Positions 16,201-21,566 are shown, counted from the stretch's first letter. The stretch: 21,820 nt of DNA from an uncultured Collinsella sp. (GCA_905209765.1 CAJLUE010000027.1:1-21820), one strand, 5' to 3'. Numbers and translations are program-made. Notes: generated by a model from the sequence alone, not told the origin.

Positions 16201-16848
16201 GGCTCCGGCTGGGCACACGACGCCAAGAACCACTGGCATGTCTGCCGCTGCGGCGAAGTTCTCGACAAGGCCGAGCATACCTTTGAGTGGGTCGTCGATA
16301 GGCAGGCGACCACCGAGGCCAAGGGCGAGAGGTACCAGAAGTGCACCGTCTGCGGCGAGAAGGGCAAGACCGAGGAGATCGCGATTCTGGCACCAGAGAT
16401 CATCGACGGCAAGGGCCAGACGATGGTGGTCGACGCCGCCAAGGACCTGAGCTTCCGCTCGAGCGCGCCGCTCAGGTACTTCCAGAAGGTGCTGGTCGAC
16501 GACAAGGAGGTCGCCGTCGAGAACTACGTGCTCACCGAGGGCTCCACGATCGTGACGCTTAAGGCGAGCTTCCTGAATACACTCGGCGTGGGCGAACACA
16601 AGCTGAGCGTGGTTTCGACCACGGGCACGGCCGAGACGAACTTTACCGTTGCCGAGGCTGCCAAGCCCGCTCCTGGCCAGGCAACCACGACTACTACGAC
16701 CACGACTACGACTTCCAAGCCTAAGAAGAAGGCTGGCAAGGAGACGTTGCCTGAGTCCGGCGACAGCACGTACGTCATTGCTGGCGCCGTACTCGCTGCC
16801 GGCATGGCGGCTCTGCTGCTGGCTTGGGCCATGAAGCGCCGCGCGTAG
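10216..16848 (+). CDS. Giant secreted, wall-anchored repeat protein with MBG and Cys-pair modules
   Basis: A 2210-residue surface protein. A signal peptide spans residues 1-34 (basic start, hydrophobic core, cleavage after ASA). Residues ~35-530 are Ser/Asn/Gly-rich with short beta repeats, resembling a parallel beta-helix. Then come beta modules with the YDGKEH signature, including MBG-type modules (KTYGENDPKFTY; KMYGEADPVFTW). Between them lie modules with paired cysteines: Cys967/970, 1001/1004, 1122/1125, 1550/1552, 1583/1586, 2010/2012 and 2043/2046, often as H-W-H-x-C-x-C-G followed by C-x-V-C-G. A ten-Thr run (2157-2166) forms a stalk. LPESG (2178-2182), about 20 hydrophobic residues and KRRA form a sortase-type anchor. 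AAGGGAG seven bases before the ATG supports this start. No enzyme domain was recognised; adhesion is the most likely role. It is monocistronic and divergent from the LytTR system. Confidence 0.9.
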   Translation: MKEKKMGMRAALTHLLGIATVACALVATPAVASAETQVPANTQVLSLGQAGKEPVKITEPGCYVLRTSENQTTPSSGYVIDVPNATSYNPVTIYIDGTVYVNGSTNSLVGQTRWLFNIKRGSNIEFIGINNPCVSFHDKNGGNQSVSGFLTDRYYDGGYKNASGGISVSLKLGDGSQNFFLSYSSRLDQKVPAISLGSAEGELTAKFEKLKIQDYAGKSGAVAGNAQEYAVPVRLFREGRDTTGGNTKPFTATFTDCEFYDTSGDFNGAVSVDGNSSFKMPKDGSAVAKLTATFNNCSFSGSNGENLGVRQTNKSYSSVEASRYFANSSILNTYAAAGVMGVTNATVNLNSCTMSNFHSTRSSSADNTLTVDALNVARSARCNINGGDISRYGARGNTCVVYAAGTLTLSGSPTIASFWKNSHAGDTTTGDGYTEADIATGTAKSLYIPKKKSSDATAPVLNLASGLSVRGGDDHVWISIEETADSNGVKSRVLGTCESNKIEGVVPDGSSKNDDNSDKYEIVNLNGDLTFRETIHQHKWKVEADGMGVRASCVGPFRNSECEYGMGEDGEPKKYLRATYKLSMSKATSSQSTELVYDGCPVKIALNKDGAWNLEQMGVTASEEFAWYQCKFQADAEAYKNGTKLKDAPADAGYYYVVTSFKTASGQTLEGKKSFEISQRRLVKNQSYKFTLKDGGKGAGKYAYDGKEHQPVVESAKFKNGAGEWVDLVEGKDYELSAISESGLKQTEPGQYECIVIGKGNFTTDGGTTSVLTLKWEIVDVSRFDLEVAGFDGTYDGKEHGITVNVKSDPVPADMKIEYREDGGDWTTDKPTYRNAADYTTYYRVTASDYLTVKGSATVKISKADQKAPTGLVGNNWTTCSSKDGSISGVTKAMEYRRGSSGSYQKITSDGKLTGLTKSGTYYVRFAEDNNHNASADTEVKIESGPHAVADNAAWKSNGEGSHVKRCKYCKTVQERQPCRWGYKIITPATPEADGVRQKVCRVCNGKWDEEPYTYVDTYAPTIYDLWVDKTYCESVSFDVIDDRDETVTVTDNGKELEAGKDGKYTVKAAEGDAGTEHAIVATDTAGNKETITIKMYAEHAYEWTIDKQPTVTETGSKHGKCSVCGHESGAAEIPALAVKGYSGKYDGKDHSVDASALPEGAVVEYKAADSSWTSDAPSIRDAGSVTVDYRVTIDGAAVDGKVTLEVKPRAITVTALDASKTYGENDPKFTYDVTSGELVEGESLQGIEIERDDDDSVRDGGYALRLTQPEGANSNYKITFKDGTFTIGKRELAVTWDTTTEFTYDGEKHCPQAKLHNVIEGDDVSAYVDGAKVKAGTYTAKITELTGDDAGNYKLPAEGLTCEFSIKKAPQGAPKVQATAETVSGKSDGKITGVDAKMEWRAKGSGEYQGVPDGVTEIMDCAVGTYEVRYRADSDHDASSATEVTVNAGGKLVVTLPSKQVGYTITANPGELDWHGSTTLTVGIESGYFTDNDSYAVKVNNAVVTPDARGEFTVQNAESDLVVTVEGVRKHEAVNDEWLSDDSTHWHKCACGDKIDEAKHDFEWVVVKALTATEKGSKQQKCKVCGHKLAEVEIPAAAIVGYSDEYDGDYHTVDATRLPEGATAQYSTDGKNWSPEAPKIRDVGTLTVAYKVTIDGATAEGEVALEVKPRAITVAADNSSKMYGEADPVFTWAITSGELVEGESLDGIEIEREDNDNVRDGGYALRLTQAKGANPNYNITLVDGVFTINQRVLTVKWGTSEFVYDGKEHCPEATLGNVIGKDDLGATVEGSQVEAGDSYQANLTALTGKAAGNYALPTEGLMCDFSIKNAAQGVPVVQAAAETVSGKRDGKITGVDATMEWRAKGAAEYQAVGEGVTELTGLAAGTYEVRYQAKANYDASFATEVTVAAGPKLVVTLPSNQVGYALTATATELDWHGAATLTMSIDSVYFAGKDYAVKVNGTSVKLSAKGTYELKDVEGDVNVTVEGILKHEPDGSGWAHDAKNHWHVCRCGEVLDKAEHTFEWVVDRQATTEAKGERYQKCTVCGEKGKTEEIAILAPEIIDGKGQTMVVDAAKDLSFRSSAPLRYFQKVLVDDKEVAVENYVLTEGSTIVTLKASFLNTLGVGEHKLSVVSTTGTAETNFTVAEAAKPAPGQATTTTTTTTTTSKPKKKAGKETLPESGDSTYVIAGAVLAAGMAALLLAWAMKRRA
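13636..15018 (+). repeat. Tandem repeat unit A inside the surface-protein gene
   Basis: First copy of a direct repeat of about 1383 bases (461 residues, 1141-1601). It comprises a YDGK beta module, an MBG module (ITVTALDASKTYGENDP), a second YDGEKHCPQA module, an ETVSGKSDGKITGVDA module, an LVVTLPSKQVGYTITA module and a Cys-pair module ending CKVCGHKLAEVEIPA. The 38-odd bases encoding VRDGGYALRLTQ are identical in both copies, 1383 bases apart. Confidence 0.88.
15019..16389 (+). repeat. Tandem repeat unit B inside the surface-protein gene
   Basis: Second copy (457 residues, 1602-2058), with the same module order as unit A: YDGDYHTVDA, ITVAADNSSKMYGEADP, YDGKEHCPEA, ETVSGKRDGKITGVDA, LVVTLPSNQVGYALTA, then the Cys-pair module ending CTVCGEKGKTEEIA. 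It is diverged from unit A but alignable end to end with few gaps, so the duplication is old enough to have drifted while keeping the domain plan. Confidence 0.88.
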
Positions 16849-16864
16849 TCGCGCGCCAGTCCCC

Positions 16865-16899
16865 AGCGGGCCCGGATCGAGCGATTCGGGCCCGCTTTT
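16865..16899 (+). terminator. Intrinsic terminator of the surface-protein gene
   Basis: Arms AGCGGGCCCG (16865-16874) and CGGGCCCGCT (16887-16896) with a 12-base loop, followed by TTTT, starting 17 bases after the stop codon. Confidence 0.9.
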
Positions 16900-16919
16900 G
16901 GGGCCTGCCGGAAACCCGG

Positions 16920-17126
16920 TGGTCAAAAAAGGTCAAATATGAGTACTGTTACCAGTTTAGTGGCAGCCAAATGGCCTTAAAAATCGGTGTCAGCGGCCAA
17001 AAGTGCATCGATTTTCGTCCTTCAGAGTCGCGATCGGGCTCCAAACAAGGCGATTTTGCTGCTCTGGACTGGAAAATCGCTGCTACTAATTTGGTGACAG
17101 TACTCATATTTGGCCTTTTTTGACCA
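16920..17126. mobile_element. 207-bp palindromic, MITE-like element
   Basis: Two 48-base terminal inverted arms, 16920-16967 and 17079-17126, match at 43 of 48 positions. Each arm starts TGGTCAAAAAAGG and continues through AAATATGAGTACTGT. The 111-base interior carries further inverted copies of AAAATCG (16980-16986, 17009-17015, 17050-17057, 17073-17080). Arms and interior are AT-richer than the flanks. No transposase is encoded, and no target-site duplication was recognised. The structure fits a non-autonomous mobile element or a dispersed palindromic intergenic repeat; a cis-acting RNA structure is the alternative. Copies elsewhere in the genome cannot be seen from this window. Confidence 0.6.
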
Positions 17127-17164
17127 CTGCCCCTTGGCCCAGGACAAAACGGCTGCTCGAATCA

Positions 17165-17223
17165 TGGGGCGGGTCCATTTTCAACTATCCTCAGCTTGCC
17201 AGTTCGAAAATGGACCCGCCCCA
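17165..17223. repeat. Perfect 18-base-arm inverted repeat
   Basis: TGGGGCGGGTCCATTTTC (17165-17182) and GAAAATGGACCCGCCCCA (17206-17223) are exact complements enclosing 23 bases. The stem can be extended inward by AACT/AGTT across one bulged base. No T-run follows in either direction. It is unrelated in sequence to the neighbouring 207-bp element and to the nadA palindrome, and may be a second kind of dispersed intergenic palindrome. Confidence 0.65.
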
Positions 17224-17247
17224 AGATTGAATCTTTATTTCAACTTT

Positions 17248-17297
17248 ACACCTGGCTTTACAGCTGTCTTGTCAGCTGTAAAGCCAGGTGTCATACT
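17248..17297 (+). promoter_or_regulatory. nadA promoter with overlapping palindromic operator (probable NiaR site)
   Basis: Perfect 19-base arms ACACCTGGCTTTACAGCTG (17248-17266) and CAGCTGTAAAGCCAGGTGT (17273-17291) are separated by TCTTGT. A good promoter overlaps it: -35 TTGTCA (17269-17274), 17-base spacer, -10 CATACT (17292-17297), which places the start point about 30 bases before the nadA ATG. A repressor bound to the palindrome would block this promoter. The operon itself encodes a NiaR-type repressor, so it is the obvious candidate to bind here. The half-sites ACACCTG/CAGGTGT resemble what I remember of NiaR boxes; I could not check this. Confidence 0.7.
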
Positions 17298-17332
17298 AAA
17301 GCTCCAAGATTCGCCAAAAGAGAGGGGCCTTG

Positions 17333-18358
17333 ATGGCACAGAGCGCGAACATGGATGCATCGGAGCTTGCACGCGATATCGCGGCCGGCCTGGCATCGGC
17401 AACGACGGCAACGGAGCGCGCGGCACTGGTGCCCGCAGAGCTCGTCGAGGCCATTCATCAGCTAAAAACCCAACGTGACGCAGTGATCCTGGCGCACTAT
17501 TATGTGGCGCCCGAGGTCCAGGCCGTTGCCGATTACGTCGGCGACAGCTTCTACCTGGCAAAGCTCGCCAAGAGCCTGCCGCAGCAGACTATCGTGCTGT
17601 GCGGCGTAGAGTTTATGGGCGAGAGCGCCAAGCTGCTCAATCCCACCAAGACCGTGCTGCTGCCCGAGCCGGGCGCGGACTGTCCCATGGCGCACATGGT
17701 CAAGCGCGAGACGGTCGACGCAGCGCGCGCCGAGTATGGCGACGACCTGGCCGTGGTGTGCTACGTCAACTCGACGGTCGAGATCAAGAGTTGGAGTGAA
17801 GTGTGCGTTACCAGCTCTAACGCCGTCAAGATCGTCTCCGAGCTGCCGCAGCAGCACATCTTGTTCATTCCTGACCAGAACCTGGGCCGCTTTGTGGCCG
17901 AGCAGGTGCCCAAAAAGCATGTCATCCTCAACAACGGCTACTGCCCGCGTCATCACATCATCACCGTCGAGCAGATCGTCGACGCGCAGGAGGCGCACCC
18001 CGACGCGCTCGTTCTGGCGCACCCCGAGTGCAAGGCCGACGTCCTGGCCGAGGCTGACTACATCGGCTCCACCGCCGGCATCATCAAGTATGCCGAGGAG
18101 TCGGACGCCAACGAATTCATCATCGTGACGGTCCGCGGCGTGCTCTACGAACTCGAGCGCCGCTGCCAGGGCACCGGCAAGAAGTTCTACTTCCCTGCGG
18201 TGCAGCCCACCTGCGTCAACATGGATCTCATCACGCTCGAAAAGCTCGTGCACTGCCTGGAGACGGGCGAGGGCGAGGTGCAGATTGGCGTGTCGGACGA
18301 GGCCGCCGATCAGGCCAAGCTCACGCTCGACCGCATGCTCGAGTACGCGGCGCGTTAA
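17333..18358 (+). CDS. nadA: Quinolinate synthase NadA
   Basis: NadA (341 residues) condenses iminoaspartate with dihydroxyacetone phosphate to quinolinate, using an oxygen-sensitive [4Fe-4S] cluster. Cluster cysteines are Cys90 (VLCGVEFM), Cys204 (NGYCPRHH) and Cys294 (PTCVNMDLITLEKL). The 90-residue spacing between the last two matches the Bacillus-type NadA. Substrate-site motifs include AHYYVAPEVQ, YVNSTVEIKSWSEV, TSSNAV and STAGIIKY. I chose the ATG at 17333, with GAGAGGGG five bases upstream, over the adjacent TTG at 17330. It is the first gene of nadA-nadB-nadC-niaR and sits directly behind the palindrome-controlled promoter. Confidence 0.97.
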   Translation: MAQSANMDASELARDIAAGLASATTATERAALVPAELVEAIHQLKTQRDAVILAHYYVAPEVQAVADYVGDSFYLAKLAKSLPQQTIVLCGVEFMGESAKLLNPTKTVLLPEPGADCPMAHMVKRETVDAARAEYGDDLAVVCYVNSTVEIKSWSEVCVTSSNAVKIVSELPQQHILFIPDQNLGRFVAEQVPKKHVILNNGYCPRHHIITVEQIVDAQEAHPDALVLAHPECKADVLAEADYIGSTAGIIKYAEESDANEFIIVTVRGVLYELERRCQGTGKKFYFPAVQPTCVNMDLITLEKLVHCLETGEGEVQIGVSDEAADQAKLTLDRMLEYAAR

Positions 18359-18361
18359 GCC

Positions 18362-18396
18362 AATGCGACATGAGGGACCATCCCTTATGCCGCATT
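18362..18396 (+). other. Stem-loop in the nadA-nadB gap
   Basis: AATGCGACATGAGGG (18362-18376) and CCCTTATGCCGCATT (18382-18396) pair over 15 positions with one mismatch and one G-U pair around a five-base loop. It begins four bases after the nadA stop and ends before the nadB ribosome site. No T-run follows, so it more likely affects message stability or relative nadA/nadB expression than termination. It contains the ATG at 18370, which is therefore a poor start for nadB. Confidence 0.5.
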
Positions 18397-18414
18397 ACAA
18401 GGGAGAGGATTCCT

Positions 18415-19791
18415 GTGGAAACCAAACAATACCCCGATATGGAGTGCGACGTCGTCATTGCCGGTTGCGGCGTGGCGGGCCTGTATGCGGCTCTCAATCT
18501 GCCGACGAGCACGCGCGTAATCATGCTCTCCAAGGGCGCCATCGACGAGTGCGATTCGATGCTCGCGCAGGGCGGCATCTGCGTACTGCCCGAGGGCTCT
18601 GACTACGATGCCTTCTTTGAGGACACCATGCATGCCGGCCACTACGAGAACCGCCGCGAGAGCGTTGACATCATGATTCGCTCGAGCCGCTCGGTCATCA
18701 ACGACCTGCTGGCCATAGGCGTGGACTTTGAGCGCAAGGCCGACGGCAGCCTCGACTTTACCCGCGAGGGCGCGCACAGCCGCCCGCGCATCGCCTTCCA
18801 TGCCGATATTACGGGCAAGGAGATTACGACCAAGCTGCTCCAGGCTGTCCGTAAGCTGGACAACGTGCAGATTCTCGAACACGTTGCCATGACCGACATC
18901 CTGACCGCCGAGCGCGATGACGCCACGGTGTGCACCGGCGTTGTCGCCGTTGCCGTGGATGAGGGCGATTCGGCTCGCCCCGCCGACGAGCTGGCAAATG
19001 CCGCTGAGGGCGTGCATGCCGGCGAGCCGTTTAAGATCCATGCCCGCCACACGCTGTGGGCTACGGGCGGTATCGGCGGCGTATACGACCATTCGACTAA
19101 CTACCCGCAGCTCACGGGCGATGCCTGCTACATTGCTCAGGAGCATGGCATTAAGATGGAGCACCTGGACTACGTGCAGATTCACCCCACGGGACTGTTC
19201 TCGCCGCAGCCGGGTCGTACGTTCCTGATCAGCGAGAGCTGCCGCGGCGAGGGCGCGATTCTGCTCAATGCCGCCGGCGAGCGCTTTACCGACGAGTTGC
19301 AGCCGCGCGACGTTGTCGCCGCCGCCATCCGCGAGCAGATGAAGCAGGACGGCACCGAGCACGAGTGGCTGAGCTTTGCCCCCGTCGAGCGCGATGTGGT
19401 GACCGGGCACTTTGCCAATATCCGCGCGCGCTGCCTGGAGGACGGCCGCGACATCCTGGACGAGCCCATTCCCGTCGCACCCACGCAGCACTACTTTATG
19501 GGCGGCGTATGGGTCGACAAGGACGGCCGCACCTCGATGCCCGAGCTCTACGCCGCCGGCGAGACGGCCTGCAATGGCGTGCACGGCAAGAACCGCCTGG
19601 CTTCTAACAGCCTGCTCGAGTCTCTGGTTTGGGGCCGCCGCGCCGCGTGGTACATGCGCACCGGCGAGTCGCTGGCCGTGGAGCAGGCCGGTGAGCCCGC
19701 GCTTGACGGGCGTCACCGCGCCCTGAGCGCCGACTCCCTTGCAATCGATGATTTGGCTCGTGCCGCCGGCACGCAGGCCGTGGAGGAGTAG
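18415..19791 (+). CDS. nadB: L-aspartate oxidase NadB (short form)
   Basis: NadB (458 residues) is a flavoprotein that oxidises L-aspartate to iminoaspartate for NadA. The FAD-binding Rossmann motif is IAGCGVAGLYAAL (Gly17, Gly19, Gly22). Family motifs follow: SMLAQGGI, HSRPRIAFHADITGKEI, the substrate-site region HPTGLFSPQPGRTFLISESCRGEGA, HYFMGGVWVD, and the C-terminal FAD segment AGETACNGVHGKNRLASNSLLE. In an anaerobe the electron acceptor is probably fumarate rather than oxygen (inference). I favour the GTG at 18415, with GGGAGAGG six to seven bases upstream; the in-frame ATG at 18370 lies in a hairpin without a ribosome site. It is about 80 residues shorter than E. coli NadB: only ~55 residues follow the last FAD motif, so the C-terminal helical domain is largely missing. 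Confidence 0.94.
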   Translation: METKQYPDMECDVVIAGCGVAGLYAALNLPTSTRVIMLSKGAIDECDSMLAQGGICVLPEGSDYDAFFEDTMHAGHYENRRESVDIMIRSSRSVINDLLAIGVDFERKADGSLDFTREGAHSRPRIAFHADITGKEITTKLLQAVRKLDNVQILEHVAMTDILTAERDDATVCTGVVAVAVDEGDSARPADELANAAEGVHAGEPFKIHARHTLWATGGIGGVYDHSTNYPQLTGDACYIAQEHGIKMEHLDYVQIHPTGLFSPQPGRTFLISESCRGEGAILLNAAGERFTDELQPRDVVAAAIREQMKQDGTEHEWLSFAPVERDVVTGHFANIRARCLEDGRDILDEPIPVAPTQHYFMGGVWVDKDGRTSMPELYAAGETACNGVHGKNRLASNSLLESLVWGRRAAWYMRTGESLAVEQAGEPALDGRHRALSADSLAIDDLARAAGTQAVEE

Positions 19792-19794
19792 ACC

Positions 19795-20655
19795 GTGAAT
19801 CCCATTACCATGAAGCTCGTCGTCGATGATCTGATTTTGCAGGCTCTGCGCGAGGACATCACGTTTGAGGACGTGAGCACGGCGAGCGTGTGCCCTACGG
19901 CGCGTCCCGCCACGGTGGAGCTTATCGCCAAGGCCGATGGCATCATCGCGGGCTTGGATGTGTTCGCTCGCACCTTTGAGCTGCTGGATTCGCAGAGCTC
20001 GGTGCTGTTTGATGTCGCGGACGGTGACGAGGTGCACGCCGGCGATCACGTGGGCCAGGTGCGCGGAGACGCGCGCGTGCTGCTTTCGGGCGAGCGTGTG
20101 GCGCTCAACTACCTGCAGCGCATGAGCGGTATCGCTACCTACACACACAACATGGCGGCGGCGCTCGAGGGCACCAAGACCGTGCTTGTCGACACGCGCA
20201 AGACCACGCCAGGCATGCGTGTCTTCGAGAAGGCCGCGGTCGAGATCGGCGGCGGCAGCAATCACCGCTACAACCTGTCGACGGCCGTTATGCTCAAGGA
20301 CAACCACATCGACGCCGCCGGCGGCGTGGCACGCGCAATCGAGATGGCGCGCGCCCATGCGTCGTTTACCGCGACGGTCGAGATTGAGTGCGAGAACCTG
20401 GACATGGTGCGCGAGGCCGTGGAGGCCGGCGCCGATATCATCATGTTCGACAACATGACCCACGACGACATGGCTGCCGCGATCGAGCTTATCGCCGGCC
20501 GCGCCAAGACCGAGTGCTCGGGCAACGTGGACGCCAGCAATATCCGAGCGCTCGCCGACCTGGGCGTTGACTTTATTAGCTCGGGGGCGTTGACGCACTC
20601 TGCGCCAATCCTCGACCTCTCGCTTAAGCACCTGCGTCTGCTGGACGGTAAATAA
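19795..20655 (+). CDS. nadC: Nicotinate-nucleotide pyrophosphorylase (quinolinate phosphoribosyltransferase) NadC
   Basis: NadC (286 residues) converts quinolinate and PRPP to nicotinate mononucleotide with release of CO2, the step that joins the de novo pathway to the common NAD route. Hallmarks: ERVALNYLQRMSGIAT (100-115), DTRKTTPGMR (133-142), GGGSNHR (152-158), KDNH (168-171), the Glu/Asp-bearing strand EIECENLDM, and the phosphate-binding end FISSGALTHSAP. The start is a GTG three bases after the nadB TAG. GGAGG inside the nadB end serves as its ribosome site, so the genes are coupled. The TAA stop overlaps the ATG of the next gene. Confidence 0.97.
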   Translation: MNPITMKLVVDDLILQALREDITFEDVSTASVCPTARPATVELIAKADGIIAGLDVFARTFELLDSQSSVLFDVADGDEVHAGDHVGQVRGDARVLLSGERVALNYLQRMSGIATYTHNMAAALEGTKTVLVDTRKTTPGMRVFEKAAVEIGGGSNHRYNLSTAVMLKDNHIDAAGGVARAIEMARAHASFTATVEIECENLDMVREAVEAGADIIMFDNMTHDDMAAAIELIAGRAKTECSGNVDASNIRALADLGVDFISSGALTHSAPILDLSLKHLRLLDGK

Positions 20656-21200
20656 TGGACGCCCGCGAGCGTCGCCGTGCCATCATGGGCGTACTCGAGG
20701 GAGCCAAAGAGGCTGTCTCGGGCAGTGCACTTGCCCGCGAGGTGGGTGTGAGCCGCCAGATTGTCGTGCAAGACATCGCTCTGCTGCGCGCCGATGGGCA
20801 CGATATCGTGGCGACCAATCGCGGCTACGTGCTACAGGAGGCGGCGAGCAGCCCGGCTGTGCCCACGCGTCTGGTCAAGGTGCGCCACGGCGTGGAGCAG
20901 GCGGGCGATGAGCTCACGAGCATCGTCGACGCCGGCGGCGCCGTGCTCAACGTGATCGTAAACCACCGCGTGTACGGCAAGATCACGGCCGACCTGGACA
21001 TCCGCAATCGTCGCGATGTTGAGCGCTACCTGCACGATATCGAGAGCGGCAAGAGCTTTCCGCTGCTGACGGTAACCAGCGGTTATCACTTCCACCGCAT
21101 TGCGGCAGAAGACGAGCAAACCCTCGACGAGATCGAGGCTATGCTCAAGGAAAAGGGCTATCTGGCAGATCTGATGCCCTACGAAGATGACCTGTCCTAG
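20655..21200 (+). CDS. niaR: NiaR-type transcriptional repressor of NAD biosynthesis (3H domain)
   Basis: A 181-residue repressor. Residues ~4-60 form a winged helix of the HTH_11 type (ARERRRAIMGVLEGA, LAREVGVSRQIVVQDIALLRADG). Residues ~70-175 are a 3H domain. Metal-site residues His78, Glu86, His145 and His147 reproduce the H-x7-E and H-x-H spacing I recall for Thermotoga NiaR (TM1602), and His104 in VNHRVYG is the remaining conserved His. NiaR represses NAD genes when niacin is available. The ATG overlaps the nadC TAA (TAATG), so it is the last gene of the NAD operon. It probably represses its own operon through the palindrome at 17248-17291. Confidence 0.93.
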   Translation: MDARERRRAIMGVLEGAKEAVSGSALAREVGVSRQIVVQDIALLRADGHDIVATNRGYVLQEAASSPAVPTRLVKVRHGVEQAGDELTSIVDAGGAVLNVIVNHRVYGKITADLDIRNRRDVERYLHDIESGKSFPLLTVTSGYHFHRIAAEDEQTLDEIEAMLKEKGYLADLMPYEDDLS

Positions 21201-21213
21201 TAACGACGAATGC

Positions 21214-21253
21214 AAAAGGAGGCCTCCGCGGCGATGCGGAGGCCTCCTTTTTT
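21214..21253. terminator. Bidirectional intrinsic terminator between niaR and ferredoxin
   Basis: Arms AAAAGGAGGCCTCCGC (21214-21229) and GCGGAGGCCTCCTTTT (21236-21251) with loop GGCGAT. The plus strand continues into TTTTTT, and the minus strand reads into TTTT. It ends the nad operon from the left and, 38 bases after its stop, the ferredoxin gene from the right. Confidence 0.93.
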
Positions 21254-21291
21254 GTGCACGGTGTACTTTTGAGTGTGCAAGTGGGGAGTTG

Positions 21292-21477
21292 TTACTCCTC
21301 GACGATCTCGGTGATCGCGCCGGCGGGGCAAGCGTCCTGGCAAGCGCCACAGGCGACGCAGGAATCCTCGTCAGCGACGGTAGCGACGTCCTGGAGCTCC
21401 AGAACGCCAGCGGGGCAGGAGTCGACGCAAACGCCACAAGCGATGCACTCGTCGGCATCAATTACGGGATGAGCCAT
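21292..21477 (-). CDS. 2[4Fe-4S] ferredoxin
   Basis: A 61-residue bacterial (clostridial-type) ferredoxin, a soluble low-potential electron carrier. Two classic cluster motifs are complete: Cys11-x2-Cys14-x2-Cys17-x3-Cys21-Pro and Cys40-x2-Cys43-x2-Cys46-x3-Cys50-Pro. The rest is acidic, as usual. The ATG at 21477 with AGAGGAAA upstream gives the normal family length; the longer frame to 21543 would add an unrelated tail and overlap the leader hairpin. It appears monocistronic. Likely partners in such an anaerobe are pyruvate:ferredoxin oxidoreductase or hydrogenases, none of which are in the window. Confidence 0.96.
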   Translation of the reverse strand: MAHPVIDADECIACGVCVDSCPAGVLELQDVATVADEDSCVACGACQDACPAGAITEIVEE

Positions 21478-21496
21478 GGTAGTTTCCTCTCTGTTG

Positions 21497-21566
21497 ACCG
21501 ACGCTACAGGCGATGTGCGTCGGTTTGATTCGGGCAAAAACATACCACGGGAGCGACCGTTTGCAA
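21497..21566 (-). promoter_or_regulatory. Ferredoxin promoter and leader hairpin
   Basis: On the minus strand, TTGCAA (21561-21566) and TATGTT (21539-21544) are separated by 16 bases and form a reasonable promoter about 60 bases before the ATG. The leader then contains ACCGACGC/GCGTCGGT arms (21497-21504 and 21517-21524) around a 12-base loop, placed just before the ribosome site. The hairpin may stabilise this highly expressed message. Confidence 0.5.

Noticed and set aside
13636..16389. Repeats considered as a CRISPR-like array
   Set aside because: Units are over 1.3 kb, coding and in frame; there are no short repeats with spacers.
14947..16926. 659-codon open frame opposite the surface-protein repeats
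   Set aside because: Its internal repetition simply mirrors the tandem units of the real gene.
16824..17123. Small plus-strand open frame running through the 207-bp palindromic element
   Set aside because: It begins inside the surface-protein gene, crosses its terminator and is composed of the inverted-repeat arms; no ribosome site.
18370..18414. Upstream ATG as the nadB start
   Set aside because: It lies inside a stem-loop with no ribosome site, whereas the GTG at 18415 has a good one.
18385..20631. 748-codon open frame on the minus strand opposite nadB and nadC
   Set aside because: Antisense to two conserved enzymes, with no recognisable domain or ribosome site.
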